Shown here: positions 16,934 to 25,056 of the stretch, one piece after another
How positions within the stretch are numbered: the first letter of the stretch is position 1
Layout: each line of letters opens with the position of its first letter
From: CAXTPV01 sp965276715
GTDB lineage: Bacteria; Pseudomonadota; Alphaproteobacteria; Acetobacterales; Acetobacteraceae
Direction: 5' to 3'
Assembly (NCBI GenBank): GCA_965276715.1
Contig: OZ255622.1
Location: forward strand, 3,038,001 to 3,102,000
Length of the DNA stretch: 64,000 nucleotides
Program-made: the position numbers and the translations under genes
The notes under the pieces: generated by a model
Seen by the model: only the letters and a program-made list of their open reading frames with translations
The model's database searches: none
What the model was told of the DNA's origin: nothing

Positions 16934-16947
16934 CTTGTCATGACAAG
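16934..16947. promoter_or_regulatory. Perfect 14-bp palindrome upstream of aqpZ
   Basis: CTTGTCATGACAAG is a perfect palindrome ending 18 bases before the aqpZ ATG and just ahead of its ribosome-binding site (GGGAG at 16953-16957). Its size, symmetry and place fit an operator for a dimeric regulator; no binding protein is identifiable. Confidence 0.45.
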
Positions 16948-16965
16948 AAGTTGGGAGACGTCGAC

Positions 16966-17709
16966 ATGCACAACGACATGCAGCGGCGACTTGTCGCCGA
17001 GTTCTTCGGGACCTTCTGGCTGGTATTCGGTGGCTGCGGAAGCGCGATCGTGTCGGCCGCCTATCCGCAGCTCGGCATCGGCTTCCTCGGCGTGGCTGCC
17101 GCCTTCGGCCTGACCGTGCTGACGATGGCCTACGCCGTCGGCCACATCTCCGGCGGCCACTTCAATCCGGCGGTGACCTTGGGCCTCTGGTCGGCGGGCC
17201 GCTGCGCCAACAAGCATGTCGGGCCCTACATCGCGACCCAGGTGGTCGCCGCCGTGCTCGCGTCTTTCGTCCTGTGGCTGATCGCGTCGGGCAAGCCCGG
17301 CTGGGCGATGGGCGGCTTCGCCGCCAACGGCTACGGCGCGCTCAGTCCCGGCCACTACTCGACCGGCGCCTGCTTCCTCGCCGAGTTCGTGCTGACCTTC
17401 TTCTTCCTGTCGATCATCATCGGCACGACGTCCAAGGGTGCCGCGACCGGCTTCGCCGGCATCCCGATCGGATTGGCACTCTGCCTGATCCACCTGATCT
17501 CGATCCCGATCACCAACACGTCGGTCAACCCGGCGCGAAGCACCGGTCCGGCGCTGTTCGCGGGCGGCGCCTATATCGGGCAATTGTGGCTGTTCTGGAT
17601 CGCCCCGATCGCCGGCGGGATGCTCGCCGGCATCATGGGACGCATCCTCTACGAGCAACCCGCCGCCATCCTCGAGACCACGGTCGTGGAACAAGCCTCC
17701 AAGGCCTGA
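16966..17709 (+). CDS. aqpZ: Aquaporin Z
   Basis: A 247-residue MIP-family water channel with six hydrophobic segments and both NPA boxes (HISGGHFNPAVT and TNTSVNPARSTGPA). The segment LIHLISIPITNTSVNPARS carries the His and Arg of the selectivity filter and the FGLTVLTMAYAVG helix the aromatic position, as in water-selective AqpZ rather than glycerol facilitators. The ATG at 16966 was chosen because GGGAG lies eight bases upstream; TTG 16951 is an alternative. The last coding bases (17674-17709) recur in decayed form at 18953-18991. Confidence 0.95.
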   Translation: MHNDMQRRLVAEFFGTFWLVFGGCGSAIVSAAYPQLGIGFLGVAAAFGLTVLTMAYAVGHISGGHFNPAVTLGLWSAGRCANKHVGPYIATQVVAAVLASFVLWLIASGKPGWAMGGFAANGYGALSPGHYSTGACFLAEFVLTFFFLSIIIGTTSKGAATGFAGIPIGLALCLIHLISIPITNTSVNPARSTGPALFAGGAYIGQLWLFWIAPIAGGMLAGIMGRILYEQPAAILETTVVEQASKA

Positions 17710-17742
17710 ACGCCGGGCAGGGCGGCGAAGGCAAAGGCAAGA

Positions 17743-17766
17743 CCGGGGGCCGAGGCCGGCCCCCGG
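17743..17766. terminator. GC-rich hairpin after aqpZ
   Basis: CCGGGGGCCG-aggc-CGGCCCCCGG is a perfect 10-bp stem with a 4-base loop, 34 bases after the aqpZ stop. It could terminate aqpZ transcription although no T-run follows, or be one more member of the GC-rich hairpin repeats seen in this window. Confidence 0.5.
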
Positions 17767-17867
17767 ACCCCCGGCTGACATCCGATCCCAGCCGCTGGCT
17801 CCTGCTGGATGCAGGCGATGGCGCAGTCGGCTATGTTCCTGTCGCAAATGACGAAGGAAGACGCCTG

Positions 17868-18203
17868 ATGTCACCCCCGATGCTCGAACCGGAACGGGCA
17901 ATCAAGTGCCTCGTCGGGCTGTGCTTCTACAGGTTCGACCCCCAAGTCGGGCAGGAAATTAAGAAGAATCTGCAGTTCTACTCATCAAAGCCGGGCCATA
18001 TCGCCATCGCCGTATGGTTCCTTGGCCTCATGAAGGCGATAGAAGATAGTCCACAGGACTACCCGTTCTGTCTATCAGAGAAGGAGTTTACCTACTATTC
18101 GGAACAAAACTTTGGTGGCCAGGTCAAAGACATCGGAGAGCTGTATCATCCCCCCTCATACTATCAGGCTTTGATCCAAGATATCTTTGGTTTTTCCATC
18201 TGA
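17868..18203 (+). CDS. Hypothetical protein, accessory
   Basis: A 111-residue protein I do not recognise. It is rich in Tyr, Phe, Lys and Glu (segments such as CFYRFDPQVGQEIKKN and EFTYYSEQNFGGQVKD), with no signal peptide or clear membrane segment. Its base composition is much less GC-rich than the neighbours, suggesting recent acquisition. The ATG at 17868 follows a GAAGGAAG stretch. It overlaps the next small gene by 17 bases. By its place in a three-gene AT-rich cassette it could belong to a toxin/immunity pair, but nothing in the sequence proves this. Confidence 0.55.
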   Translation: MSPPMLEPERAIKCLVGLCFYRFDPQVGQEIKKNLQFYSSKPGHIAIAVWFLGLMKAIEDSPQDYPFCLSEKEFTYYSEQNFGGQVKDIGELYHPPSYYQALIQDIFGFSI

Positions 18204-18381
18204 AGCGGCAGCCGGGGCAGCCCTTACCGAGGCCGTTGCTCCCGGAGTTCTCAGGGCCCTAGTTGGAAGCGTCGCCAGCGGTGTCACAGCCCGCCTTCTA
18301 CCCGGCGGATCATGGGAGGCTCAGAGAAAGAGCACCTTATGGCCAAGGTATCAGGCTGACGCAGAAAGACGAAAGCTGTGA
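18187..18381 (+). CDS. Small hypothetical protein
   Basis: A 64-residue frame beginning with TTG and overlapping both neighbours (17 bases with the gene before, 4 with the gene after). It is alanine/glycine-rich at first (EAAAGAALTEAVAPGVLRAL) and charged at the end. It may be a real coupled gene or the remnant of a larger protein; no family is recognised and the start codon is weak. Confidence 0.3.
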   Translation: MVFPSEAAAGAALTEAVAPGVLRALVGSVASGVTARLLPGGSWEAQRKSTLWPRYQADAERRKL

Positions 18382-18659
18382 TATCTCCCATTAAAGACTA
18401 CATATATGAAAAGAGACAGGTTATTGTACTTATATCAATTTCCTTTGTTATTTGCTATCTGCATTTTGGAAAAGACATATTTGGTTTTTTGGGTATCATT
18501 CTTGTGTTTTTGGTTTGTTGGAGTTCTTATCCACATTTTCAGGAAAGAAGTGGTGTCTACTATACTAGCAAAACCTCTTTACGTATTATTATGATTATGT
18601 GTGCCATTGGTATTTCTCTGGGAATTGTACTACAATTCATGAAGTACTTCAATTTATGA
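18378..18659 (+). CDS. Small AT-rich membrane protein
   Basis: A 93-residue protein with about three hydrophobic segments (roughly residues 14-28, 33-48 and 69-87) and a short basic N-terminus, so probably an inner-membrane protein. The DNA is strikingly AT-rich (about one third G+C by eye) compared with the roughly 70% of the surroundings, with many AT-ending codons, which is a sign of foreign origin. The ATG at 18378 overlaps the TGA of the preceding frame. It could be an immunity-type protein for an accessory toxin; this is inference only. Confidence 0.5.
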   Translation: MISPIKDYIYEKRQVIVLISISFVICYLHFGKDIFGFLGIILVFLVCWSSYPHFQERSGVYYTSKTSLRIIMIMCAIGISLGIVLQFMKYFNL

Positions 18660-19266
18660 AATGATGAAGAGCGACGCAGACACCGGAGAGACTTTCTTCT
18701 AATCTTGGGAGGCCGCCCTCGACAAACCGTAATTGCTCACCTTGGAACATGTCTGGTGATCAGAGCGGTCAGTCGCGCAATTGTCTCGATTTTCTCGCCT
18801 GTAATGCCAGCATCGGCGGCGCGTCCCGCAGTTCGGACCTCGTGACAAAGAAGATCAACCGGCCCTGCCTTTGAATCGCCTTCCCATCATCCATTTGCTT
18901 TTGTCCGGACCGCCTTTGCGCTGTCGCAAATCGAGCAGCGTTCCGCAATTCTGAGACGACGGTCGTCGAACAAGCCTCCAAGGCCTGAACGTCTGGCGCC
19001 ATCCAGACCGCCGATTGCATCAACCGAGAGTCGCGACAGAAGACAAGCAGGTCATCCCTAATGATCTGCATCGGCGACGCAAAGTATCGGTGAGCACTCG
19101 AGGCGCTTTCCAAACAATAATGTCGAGTCCATAGACTTGGAGTTATTCCAAACTTTTCTTCAGCTCTGAAGTGTTTTCCTCTGACGTGGTTGTACGACTT
19201 GTTCCCATTGCGTCGTTATGCTTTATGACGCGAGCGCATTGGGCGCTATTTCGAAAGGGATCGATC
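18660..19266. other. 607-bp gap without a convincing gene
   Basis: No convincing coding frame is seen on either strand. The only clear content is the decayed aqpZ 3' end listed separately. Base composition is intermediate between the AT-rich cassette before and the GC-rich chromosome after, consistent with the eroded edge of an insertion. Confidence 0.5.
18926..18995 (+). pseudogene. Decayed duplicate of the aqpZ 3' end
   Basis: The 24 bases at 18968-18991 are identical to 17689-17712, covering the last codons and stop of aqpZ, and about 41 of 45 bases match over 18953-18997. Upstream of one missing base the frame still reads EQRSAIL against EQPAAIL in aqpZ, then ETTVVEQASKA and the stop. 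So this is the tail of a second aquaporin copy, frameshifted and otherwise deleted, or the far repeat of a duplication. The two copies bracket the AT-rich small genes at a distance of 1279 bases. Confidence 0.7.
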
Positions 19267-19500
19267 ATGATCAGCCGCTCGCGACGTTTCGTTTCACAAG
19301 GTTCCGGTCTCGCGCTCGCCGCAGCCGTCGCCGTCTCCCTGACGGGCCACGCTCGTCACGACGTGGCGATGACGCCTGGTGTGCAATCATCCTCCGCCGT
19401 GACGGCTCCGGTCAGCCTGTCGGGCCAGCGGCATGATCATTCCGCGCATCTCGCGACCAACATCAGCTTCAATCCTGGGCTTTTTCACACCTATCCCTGA
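19267..19500 (+). CDS. Small exported protein
   Basis: A 77-residue protein with a clear N-terminal signal sequence (basic SRSRRF start, hydrophobic LALAAAVAVSL, likely cleavage after GHA). The mature part is short and rich in Ser, His and Thr, including a HDHSAH cluster that might bind metal. AAAGGGA lies eight bases before the ATG. A strong hairpin follows the stop. It is not a family I recognise; a periplasmic or surface peptide is the most that can be said. Confidence 0.6.
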   Translation: MISRSRRFVSQGSGLALAAAVAVSLTGHARHDVAMTPGVQSSSAVTAPVSLSGQRHDHSAHLATNISFNPGLFHTYP

Positions 19501-19509
19501 CCTCCTTCG

Positions 19510-19530
19510 GGGAGGCGAAGCTCGCCTCCC
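19510..19530. terminator. Hairpin terminator after the small exported protein
   Basis: GGGAGGCGA-agc-TCGCCTCCC forms a perfect 9-bp stem with a 3-base loop ten bases after the stop codon. No T-run follows, so it may act with Rho or as an mRNA 3' end stabiliser. Confidence 0.6.
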
Positions 19531-19731
19531 GCGATATCACGCAACCGTGTCCCTGGTGTCATAACATCACCGGGGAACGGTTTTGCGAGCGCTGTTAGGG
19601 GTTCGTGGGTCACAATTGTAGAATGACGGTCTCGGTCGGCCTTTTTACGGAGCGAGATTTGCGATAACGCAGTGACTAGTCCAGCCTGCGGCTAACAGTC
19701 GTGCGGCGTTGATCAGTCTACAGGACGGTCC

Positions 19732-22680
19732 ATGCGTCTCGCCCGGTGGTCACGGCCCTCATCGTCAGGACTGACAGGCGGCGCAGCCATCGTCGCTGCC
19801 GCGGCCTGCTGGTGTATTACGACGCCAGCTCAAGGCGCCCGTTCCACATTCCGAACCTATGACGTCGAACAGGGTCTCACCGATGTCGGCGTGTCCTGCC
19901 TCCGACAGGATAACGCCGGCTTCCTGCTGATGTGCACGCAGCACGGCATCTTCGCCTATGACGGGCGCCGCTTCATCAATCTCGGCACGACCAATGGCCT
20001 ACGGGACGGCGGCCAGGTCTTCAATGTCTCCTCTGCCTGGGATGGCCGTCTCGCCTTGAGCTATCCTGACGAGGTGTTCGTCTCCGATCGCCCGATCGAT
20101 GCCCACACCCCTCCAAGTTCGCTGTCGTTCCGGCCGGTCTTTCATCCCGGCATTTCCTTCTTCAACGGCGACAAGCCGCATCGGCTCGTTCCTTGGCGGC
20201 ATGGATTCGCGTTTCTTGCCGATGATGCAACGTTGCAGGTCATGCTCTCTGGCAACGAACCGGCGCGCTTCGAGGACATGGGTTACGACCGTGCGGAGCG
20301 GCAAACCTTGGCCCGCGCCAGCGGCGTGTTTTCCGTCCGCGGCCATCTCTGGGAGGCGTTCGATGACGGTCGCCTCTGCTTGGCCGATCCTGGAGCGGTC
20401 AAATGCTACGACCGCGGCGACGGCCTCGGTGGCGGACCATGGTTCGACGTCGCCGCCGGTCCTGACGGCAAGATCCGCGCCCGGTCGCTGTCGTCGGTCG
20501 GCACCTTCGATCCGGTCTCGGGCCACTGGTCCGTCGTCGATCTTCCCGACCAGGGTGGCGACTACATGGGGTATCAGCGTCAGCTCGGTCTGTTTACGAC
20601 TCCGAGCGGGGAGGTGGTGACGCAGGCCGATCATGGCCTCGACGTGCTCCGACCCGACGGCTGGCGGACGCTGACGGTTGCGGGAGGCGCGCCCGCGGGC
20701 ATCATCACGGCCGCAGAGACCGACGCAACCGGCCAGTTCTGGTTGCTGATCTCCGGGCGCGGCCTCGTCCGCTGGATCGGCTACGAGCGTTGGGAAACCC
20801 TCCAGAGAGCCGACGGCCTCTCGGCCGACATCGCGTGGCAGACGGCGCGCTCCCCGGACGGGTCGATCTGGGTCGCGACGGATACCGGCATCGATCGTGT
20901 CCTCCGCCGCGACGGCTCTCTCCAGGTGGCGGAAGTCGTTCCCGGCCCTTCCTTCGCGTTGACGGTCGGGACGGCTGGCGATCTATGGAGTTCCCACGGG
21001 CTGGACGGCGCGCGGGTCATCGATCCCGCGACAGGTTCCGTCACCAGGATCGAGGTGCCCCCCGTCGACGTGATCGCCCCTGATCCGGGCGGCGCCATCT
21101 GGATCGGTACCGAGACCGGACTGTTCCGGGTCACTCGATCTGCTGCCGGACCGTCACGCCACGTCGAACGAATGTCGGCGTCGCGGACCTCGATCCTGGA
21201 CATCAAGGCCGATGGCGCCGGCGGCATCTTCTATATCGCCGGCAACCGGCTGCGGCATCGACACCGGGACGGGCACGACGTGCCGGTTTCGGGGGCGTGG
21301 CCGGACGGCGGCTTCGAGCCGGTCGCCGTTGCCATCGATCGGCCCGGCCAGGTCTGGATGGCCGGAGCCGGCGGCCTGTTCCGCTTCACTCTCGCCGGCG
21401 ATCGTGTCGTCGCCAACGAGGCCATCCCGGTCGCGGACACGCGCTCGAACAGCATTCCCGCGTTGATGGTCGACCATCGGGGTTGGGTCTGGGTCGGCAC
21501 GTCTCTCGGCGTGTCCGTCTTCAACGGGCACAACTGGGTGTCCGTCGATGCCGATAGCGGTCTTGTCGACGACAACGTCGCTCAAGGCGGCATCCGGGAG
21601 GATCCTGACGGATCGGTCTGGATCGCGACGGCGCGGGGTATCTCGCACCTGCTCGATCCCACACGACTGTTCCAGTTCCGGCCGCTCCGGGTCGCGGTGA
21701 CCGAGGCGACGATCGGTTCGCGGCCATTAACGGGTCAGCACATCCCTTACACACGCGATGCGTTCTCCGTGCAGCTCGGAACGCCGAGCTACGGCGCCGA
21801 ACAGTCCGTCCGCTTCGAATACCGCCTGTCCGGGGTTGACAGCGACTGGGTGACGTCCTCCTCCGGTGTCGTCCGCTATCCGTTCGTCCCGCCCGGTCGG
21901 CACACGCTGACGATCATCGGCGTCGACGACCTCACGCATCGCAGCTCGGCGCCCGCGAGCCTGGCCATCGACATGGCCTATCCGTGGTGGGAGCGATGGT
22001 GGTTCGAGGCCGCCTGTGTCGTCGGTCTCCTCCTCGCGGCAGCGTTTTTGATCCATGGCGTCGTGCGGTTTCGCTTCCGGGCGGTCTATGCACGCCAGGC
22101 GGAGCTTCAGCGTCTCGTTGCCGAGCAGACGGCGCGGCTCCGGTTCGTCGCCGCGCACGACAAGCTCACCGGTCTTCTCACCCGAACCGAGATCGAGGAA
22201 CGCCTGGCCGCGCGCCTCGCCAATGGCCCGGTCGACGACGAACTCGTGGTCGCCCTCGTCGATGTCGACCATTTCAAACATGTCAACGACACGCACGGAC
22301 ATCTCGCCGGCGACGCCGTGCTCCAGACGCTGGGGCGGCTGGTCTCCCGATGCCTCCGGGACGGCGAGTATGCCGGTCGCTACGGCGGCGAGGAAATCCT
22401 CCTCGTCCTCAGCGATCGCGATGGGCGCGGCGCCGATCGCGTCCTCGACCTGCACCACGTCATTCGTGGTTCGCCCTTTCCGTCGAACGGCAAGGCCCTG
22501 CGCATCACCTGTTCCGTCGGGATCGCCTGGGCCATCCACGACGACAACTGGGAATCGTTGCTCGGCCGGGCGGACGACGCCCTGTACGAGGCCAAGCACG
22601 GCGGCCGCGACCAGGTCGTGGAAGGCCCCCGCGCGCGCAGAACCGCTCCCGGACAGAGCGGCCGTTCCCGCAACGTGTGA
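19732..22680 (+). CDS. Two-component-propeller diguanylate cyclase
   Basis: A 982-residue membrane sensor that probably makes cyclic di-GMP. After an N-terminal signal/anchor (about 1-35), a large periplasmic region contains repeated WxA/GT propeller blades (for example SIWVATDTGIDRV, AIWIGTETGLFRV, WVWVGTSLGVSVF, SVWIATARGISHL) and a Y_Y_Y-type domain (RFEYRLSGVDSDW). One transmembrane helix lies at about 757-780, then a cytoplasmic GGDEF domain with DVDHFKHVNDTHGH and the active-site variant GGEEI at about 885. GGEEx sites are usually catalytically competent. The ligand is unknown. The stop is followed at once by a 116-bp palindromic element. Confidence 0.88.
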   Translation: MRLARWSRPSSSGLTGGAAIVAAAACWCITTPAQGARSTFRTYDVEQGLTDVGVSCLRQDNAGFLLMCTQHGIFAYDGRRFINLGTTNGLRDGGQVFNVSSAWDGRLALSYPDEVFVSDRPIDAHTPPSSLSFRPVFHPGISFFNGDKPHRLVPWRHGFAFLADDATLQVMLSGNEPARFEDMGYDRAERQTLARASGVFSVRGHLWEAFDDGRLCLADPGAVKCYDRGDGLGGGPWFDVAAGPDGKIRARSLSSVGTFDPVSGHWSVVDLPDQGGDYMGYQRQLGLFTTPSGEVVTQADHGLDVLRPDGWRTLTVAGGAPAGIITAAETDATGQFWLLISGRGLVRWIGYERWETLQRADGLSADIAWQTARSPDGSIWVATDTGIDRVLRRDGSLQVAEVVPGPSFALTVGTAGDLWSSHGLDGARVIDPATGSVTRIEVPPVDVIAPDPGGAIWIGTETGLFRVTRSAAGPSRHVERMSASRTSILDIKADGAGGIFYIAGNRLRHRHRDGHDVPVSGAWPDGGFEPVAVAIDRPGQVWMAGAGGLFRFTLAGDRVVANEAIPVADTRSNSIPALMVDHRGWVWVGTSLGVSVFNGHNWVSVDADSGLVDDNVAQGGIREDPDGSVWIATARGISHLLDPTRLFQFRPLRVAVTEATIGSRPLTGQHIPYTRDAFSVQLGTPSYGAEQSVRFEYRLSGVDSDWVTSSSGVVRYPFVPPGRHTLTIIGVDDLTHRSSAPASLAIDMAYPWWERWWFEAACVVGLLLAAAFLIHGVVRFRFRAVYARQAELQRLVAEQTARLRFVAAHDKLTGLLTRTEIEERLAARLANGPVDDELVVALVDVDHFKHVNDTHGHLAGDAVLQTLGRLVSRCLRDGEYAGRYGGEEILLVLSDRDGRGADRVLDLHHVIRGSPFPSNGKALRITCSVGIAWAIHDDNWESLLGRADDALYEAKHGGRDQVVEGPRARRTAPGQSGRSRNV

Positions 22681-22682
22681 CC

Positions 22683-22798
22683 TAGAGCAATATCGCTTCA
22701 AGTTGCGTCAGCACAGCGATAAAATTGCTCGTCGAAACAAAGGCTAGAGCGTGATCGGCTCTCGCATTTCATGTCAATCTAAACCGATCACGCTCTAG
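22683..22798. repeat. 116-bp two-hairpin element, copy A
   Basis: This element begins TAGAGCAAT and ends GCTCTAG. It folds into two adjacent hairpins: GAGCAAT pairs with ATTGCTC (and ATCGCT with AGCGAT) in the left half, and TAGAGCGTGATCGG pairs perfectly with CCGATCACGCTCTA in the right half. A second copy of identical length at 51518-51633 differs at about 6 of 116 positions. Copy A lies between the diguanylate cyclase and the LysR gene, and its right end provides the LysR stop codon. It resembles a MITE or mobile intergenic palindrome. Confidence 0.85.
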
Positions 22799-23718
22799 CC
22801 CGATCCTCCGCCGGCCGCCCGCCTGGGACTCGCGGGGAAGCCGAAATCGATCCGCGCCTGCCGCAGCTCGGCGTGCGACATGATCGCCCTGGCGAGCGCG
22901 CCGCTCGCCCCCTGCTTCTCGCCGCGTCCGAGCACCACGAACTCGGTCTCGGCCAGTGCCGGCAAGCCCGCCGACGCCGGCACCGGATCCATGTTCGCAC
23001 CCGCCAGCAGCGACGTCTGCGCCGTGATCCCGAAGCCCGCGCGCACCGCGCCCACCAGGCCCACCAGGCTGTCGCTGGTGAACGCGACATGCCATTCCCG
23101 CCCGGCGGCGTTCAGGGCGTCGATCGCCGCCGTCCGCGTGATGCTCCGCTTGGGAAACACCACCAGCGGCACCGGCTGCCCGGGATCGAGCACGGCGCCC
23201 GCGCTGCCGAGCCAGACCAGCCGCTCGCGCCACAGCGCGGTCCCCCGCGCATCGCCCTCCTGCCGCTTGGCGAACAGCAGGTCGAGCTGACCCGTCCCGA
23301 GCTTCTCGTACAGATGGCTGCTCAGCCCCACCACCAGATCGACGTCCACCAGCGGATGCGCGCCGCGGAACGCGCGCAGGATCTCCGGCAGCAGCGACAG
23401 CACGAGATCCTCCGACACGCCGAACCGCACCCGCCCCCGCACCACGTCGCGGTCGAAATGGGCGATCGCGCGGTCGTGCGCCGCGATGATGTCGCGCGCG
23501 AGTTCGGCCATCTCCTCGCCGTCCGAGGTCAGCGCGGCGCTCTTGGTGTTGCGCATCAGCAGGGTCCGGCCGACGAGCTGTTCGAGCCGTCCGACATGCT
23601 GGCTGATGGTCGACTGGCTCAGCCCGCGGCGTCGTGCGGCCGCGGTGAATTGCAGCGTCTCGGCGACCGCGAGGAAGGATCGCAGCAGCGCGGGATCGAG
23701 CAAGGACTTAGCGTTCAT
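22795..23718 (-). CDS. LysR family transcriptional regulator
   Basis: A 307-residue LysR protein: winged helix-turn-helix at about residues 8-65 (LLRSFLAVAETLQFTAAARR, LSQSTISQHVGRLE) and a periplasmic-binding-like effector domain. It is transcribed divergently from the oxalate decarboxylase and SDR genes across a 69-bp gap, so it is likely their regulator, perhaps responding to oxalate or a related acid (inference). The start ATG at 23718 gives the standard N-terminus. Its TAG stop lies in the right end of the 116-bp element, so the original C-terminus may have been altered. Confidence 0.9.
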   Translation of the reverse strand: MNAKSLLDPALLRSFLAVAETLQFTAAARRRGLSQSTISQHVGRLEQLVGRTLLMRNTKSAALTSDGEEMAELARDIIAAHDRAIAHFDRDVVRGRVRFGVSEDLVLSLLPEILRAFRGAHPLVDVDLVVGLSSHLYEKLGTGQLDLLFAKRQEGDARGTALWRERLVWLGSAGAVLDPGQPVPLVVFPKRSITRTAAIDALNAAGREWHVAFTSDSLVGLVGAVRAGFGITAQTSLLAGANMDPVPASAGLPALAETEFVVLGRGEKQGASGALARAIMSHAELRQARIDFGFPASPRRAAGGGSG

Positions 23719-23787
23719 GTCAATAAGTTTAGTTGGATTCATCGCAAAAGCAAATAACTCTCGGCCGGTCAGACCCGGAGCATCCCA
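23719..23787. promoter_or_regulatory. Divergent LysR/oxalate decarboxylase promoter region
   Basis: These 69 bases are noticeably AT-richer than the flanks and separate two divergent start codons, the classical site for a LysR-type operator and overlapping promoters. The CGGAG at 23776-23780 is the ribosome-binding site for the GTG start at 23788. No exact T-N11-A box is claimed. Confidence 0.5.
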
Positions 23788-25032
23788 GTGAATCCTCTTC
23801 CACGCCGCGGCCTCATCAGCGCCCTCGGCATGATCGGCGCCGCCGGCGCCGCCCATGCGACCGGGTTCGGCAATCCCGATCTCCCGCCCGAAGGCGCCGT
23901 CAACGCCCGCGATCCCCAGGGCCTCGGCGTGCCCGGACCGCGGAACACGACGCTCGAGGGCCAATTCCCCTCGATGATGAACCAGCCGCCGACCGATATC
24001 GGCGGTCTTCCGCAATTCTGGTCCTCCTTCAACATCGTCCACACCAGGATCCAGGCCGGCGGCTGGGCGAGGCAGGTCACCCAGAAGGAATTCGCGATCT
24101 CCAGGACGATCACCGGCGTCAACATGCGCCTCGACGCCGGCGGCCAGCGCGAGATGCACTGGCACCAGCAGGCGGAGTGGGGCTACGTCACCAACGGCGA
24201 CTGCCGGATCACCACCATCGACGAGCTGGGCAGGCCGCAGGTGGCCGACGTCGCACCGGGTGGCCTGTGGTATTTCCCGGCCGGCCTGCCCCACTCGCTC
24301 ACCGGCCTCGGACCCGACGGCACCGAGTTCCTGATCATCTTCGACGACGGCAACGCGTCCGAGAACAACACCCTGCTCGTCACCGACTGGCTCGCGCACA
24401 CGCCGCCCGACGTGCTCGCCAAGAATTTCGGCGTCCCCGTCGAGGCCCTCGAGACGATCCCGTTGAGCAACAAATGGATCTTCCAGGGCACCGTGCCGGG
24501 ACCCCTCGCCCGCGACCAGAAGGCGGCCCAGGGAACCGCCGGATCCCCGCCGCATTCCTTCGTCTTCGACACCGCCGCCATGCCCGCCGGCAAACAGACA
24601 CGCGGCGGCACCGTGACGATCGTCGATTCCACCAACTTCAACGCCGCCAGGACCATCGCGATGGCCAAGGTCACCGTCGAGCCCGGCGGCATGCGCGAGA
24701 TGCACTGGCATCCGACCGCCGACGAGTGGCAATACTACATCAGCGGCAAGGCGCGCATGACCGTCTTCAACACCGGCCCGGAGGCGGTCACCAGCGACTT
24801 CACCCCCGGCGACATCGGCTACATCCCGAAAAGCCTCGGTCACTACATCGAGAACACCGGCAACGACGAGCTCGTCTTCCTCGAGATCTTCAAGACCGAC
24901 CGCTACGCCGAGGTCTCGCTGAACGACTGGCTCTCCCACACCCCGCCCGACCTGGTCGCGCAGAACATCGGCATCGACCCGTCGATCCTCAGGCGGTTCC
25001 CGCAAGGCAGGCCCGAAATCGTTCCCGCCTGA
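23788..25032 (+). CDS. oxdC: Exported bicupin oxalate decarboxylase
   Basis: A 414-residue bicupin. Both cupins keep the manganese ligands: EMHWHQQAEWGYV with LWYFPAGLPHSL in the first, EMHWHPTADEWQYYI with IGYIPKSLGHYIEN in the second. The lid-loop sequence SENNT in the first cupin resembles the SENST loop of Bacillus OxdC, where the glutamate favours decarboxylation (oxalate to formate and CO2) over oxidation. The N-terminus PRRGLISALGMIGAAGAAHA looks like a Tat-type export signal. The start is GTG with CGGAG seven bases upstream. It forms an operon with the SDR gene behind it. Confidence 0.9.
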   Translation: MNPLPRRGLISALGMIGAAGAAHATGFGNPDLPPEGAVNARDPQGLGVPGPRNTTLEGQFPSMMNQPPTDIGGLPQFWSSFNIVHTRIQAGGWARQVTQKEFAISRTITGVNMRLDAGGQREMHWHQQAEWGYVTNGDCRITTIDELGRPQVADVAPGGLWYFPAGLPHSLTGLGPDGTEFLIIFDDGNASENNTLLVTDWLAHTPPDVLAKNFGVPVEALETIPLSNKWIFQGTVPGPLARDQKAAQGTAGSPPHSFVFDTAAMPAGKQTRGGTVTIVDSTNFNAARTIAMAKVTVEPGGMREMHWHPTADEWQYYISGKARMTVFNTGPEAVTSDFTPGDIGYIPKSLGHYIENTGNDELVFLEIFKTDRYAEVSLNDWLSHTPPDLVAQNIGIDPSILRRFPQGRPEIVPA

Positions 25033-25056
25033 CACCACCACCGATGGAGTGAACTC

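Noticed and set aside
18769..19113. Minus-strand frame of 114 codons after the AT-rich cassette
   Set aside because: It starts with a weak TTG, has no recognisable domain, and part of it is antisense to the decayed aqpZ 3' end, so it is probably fortuitous.
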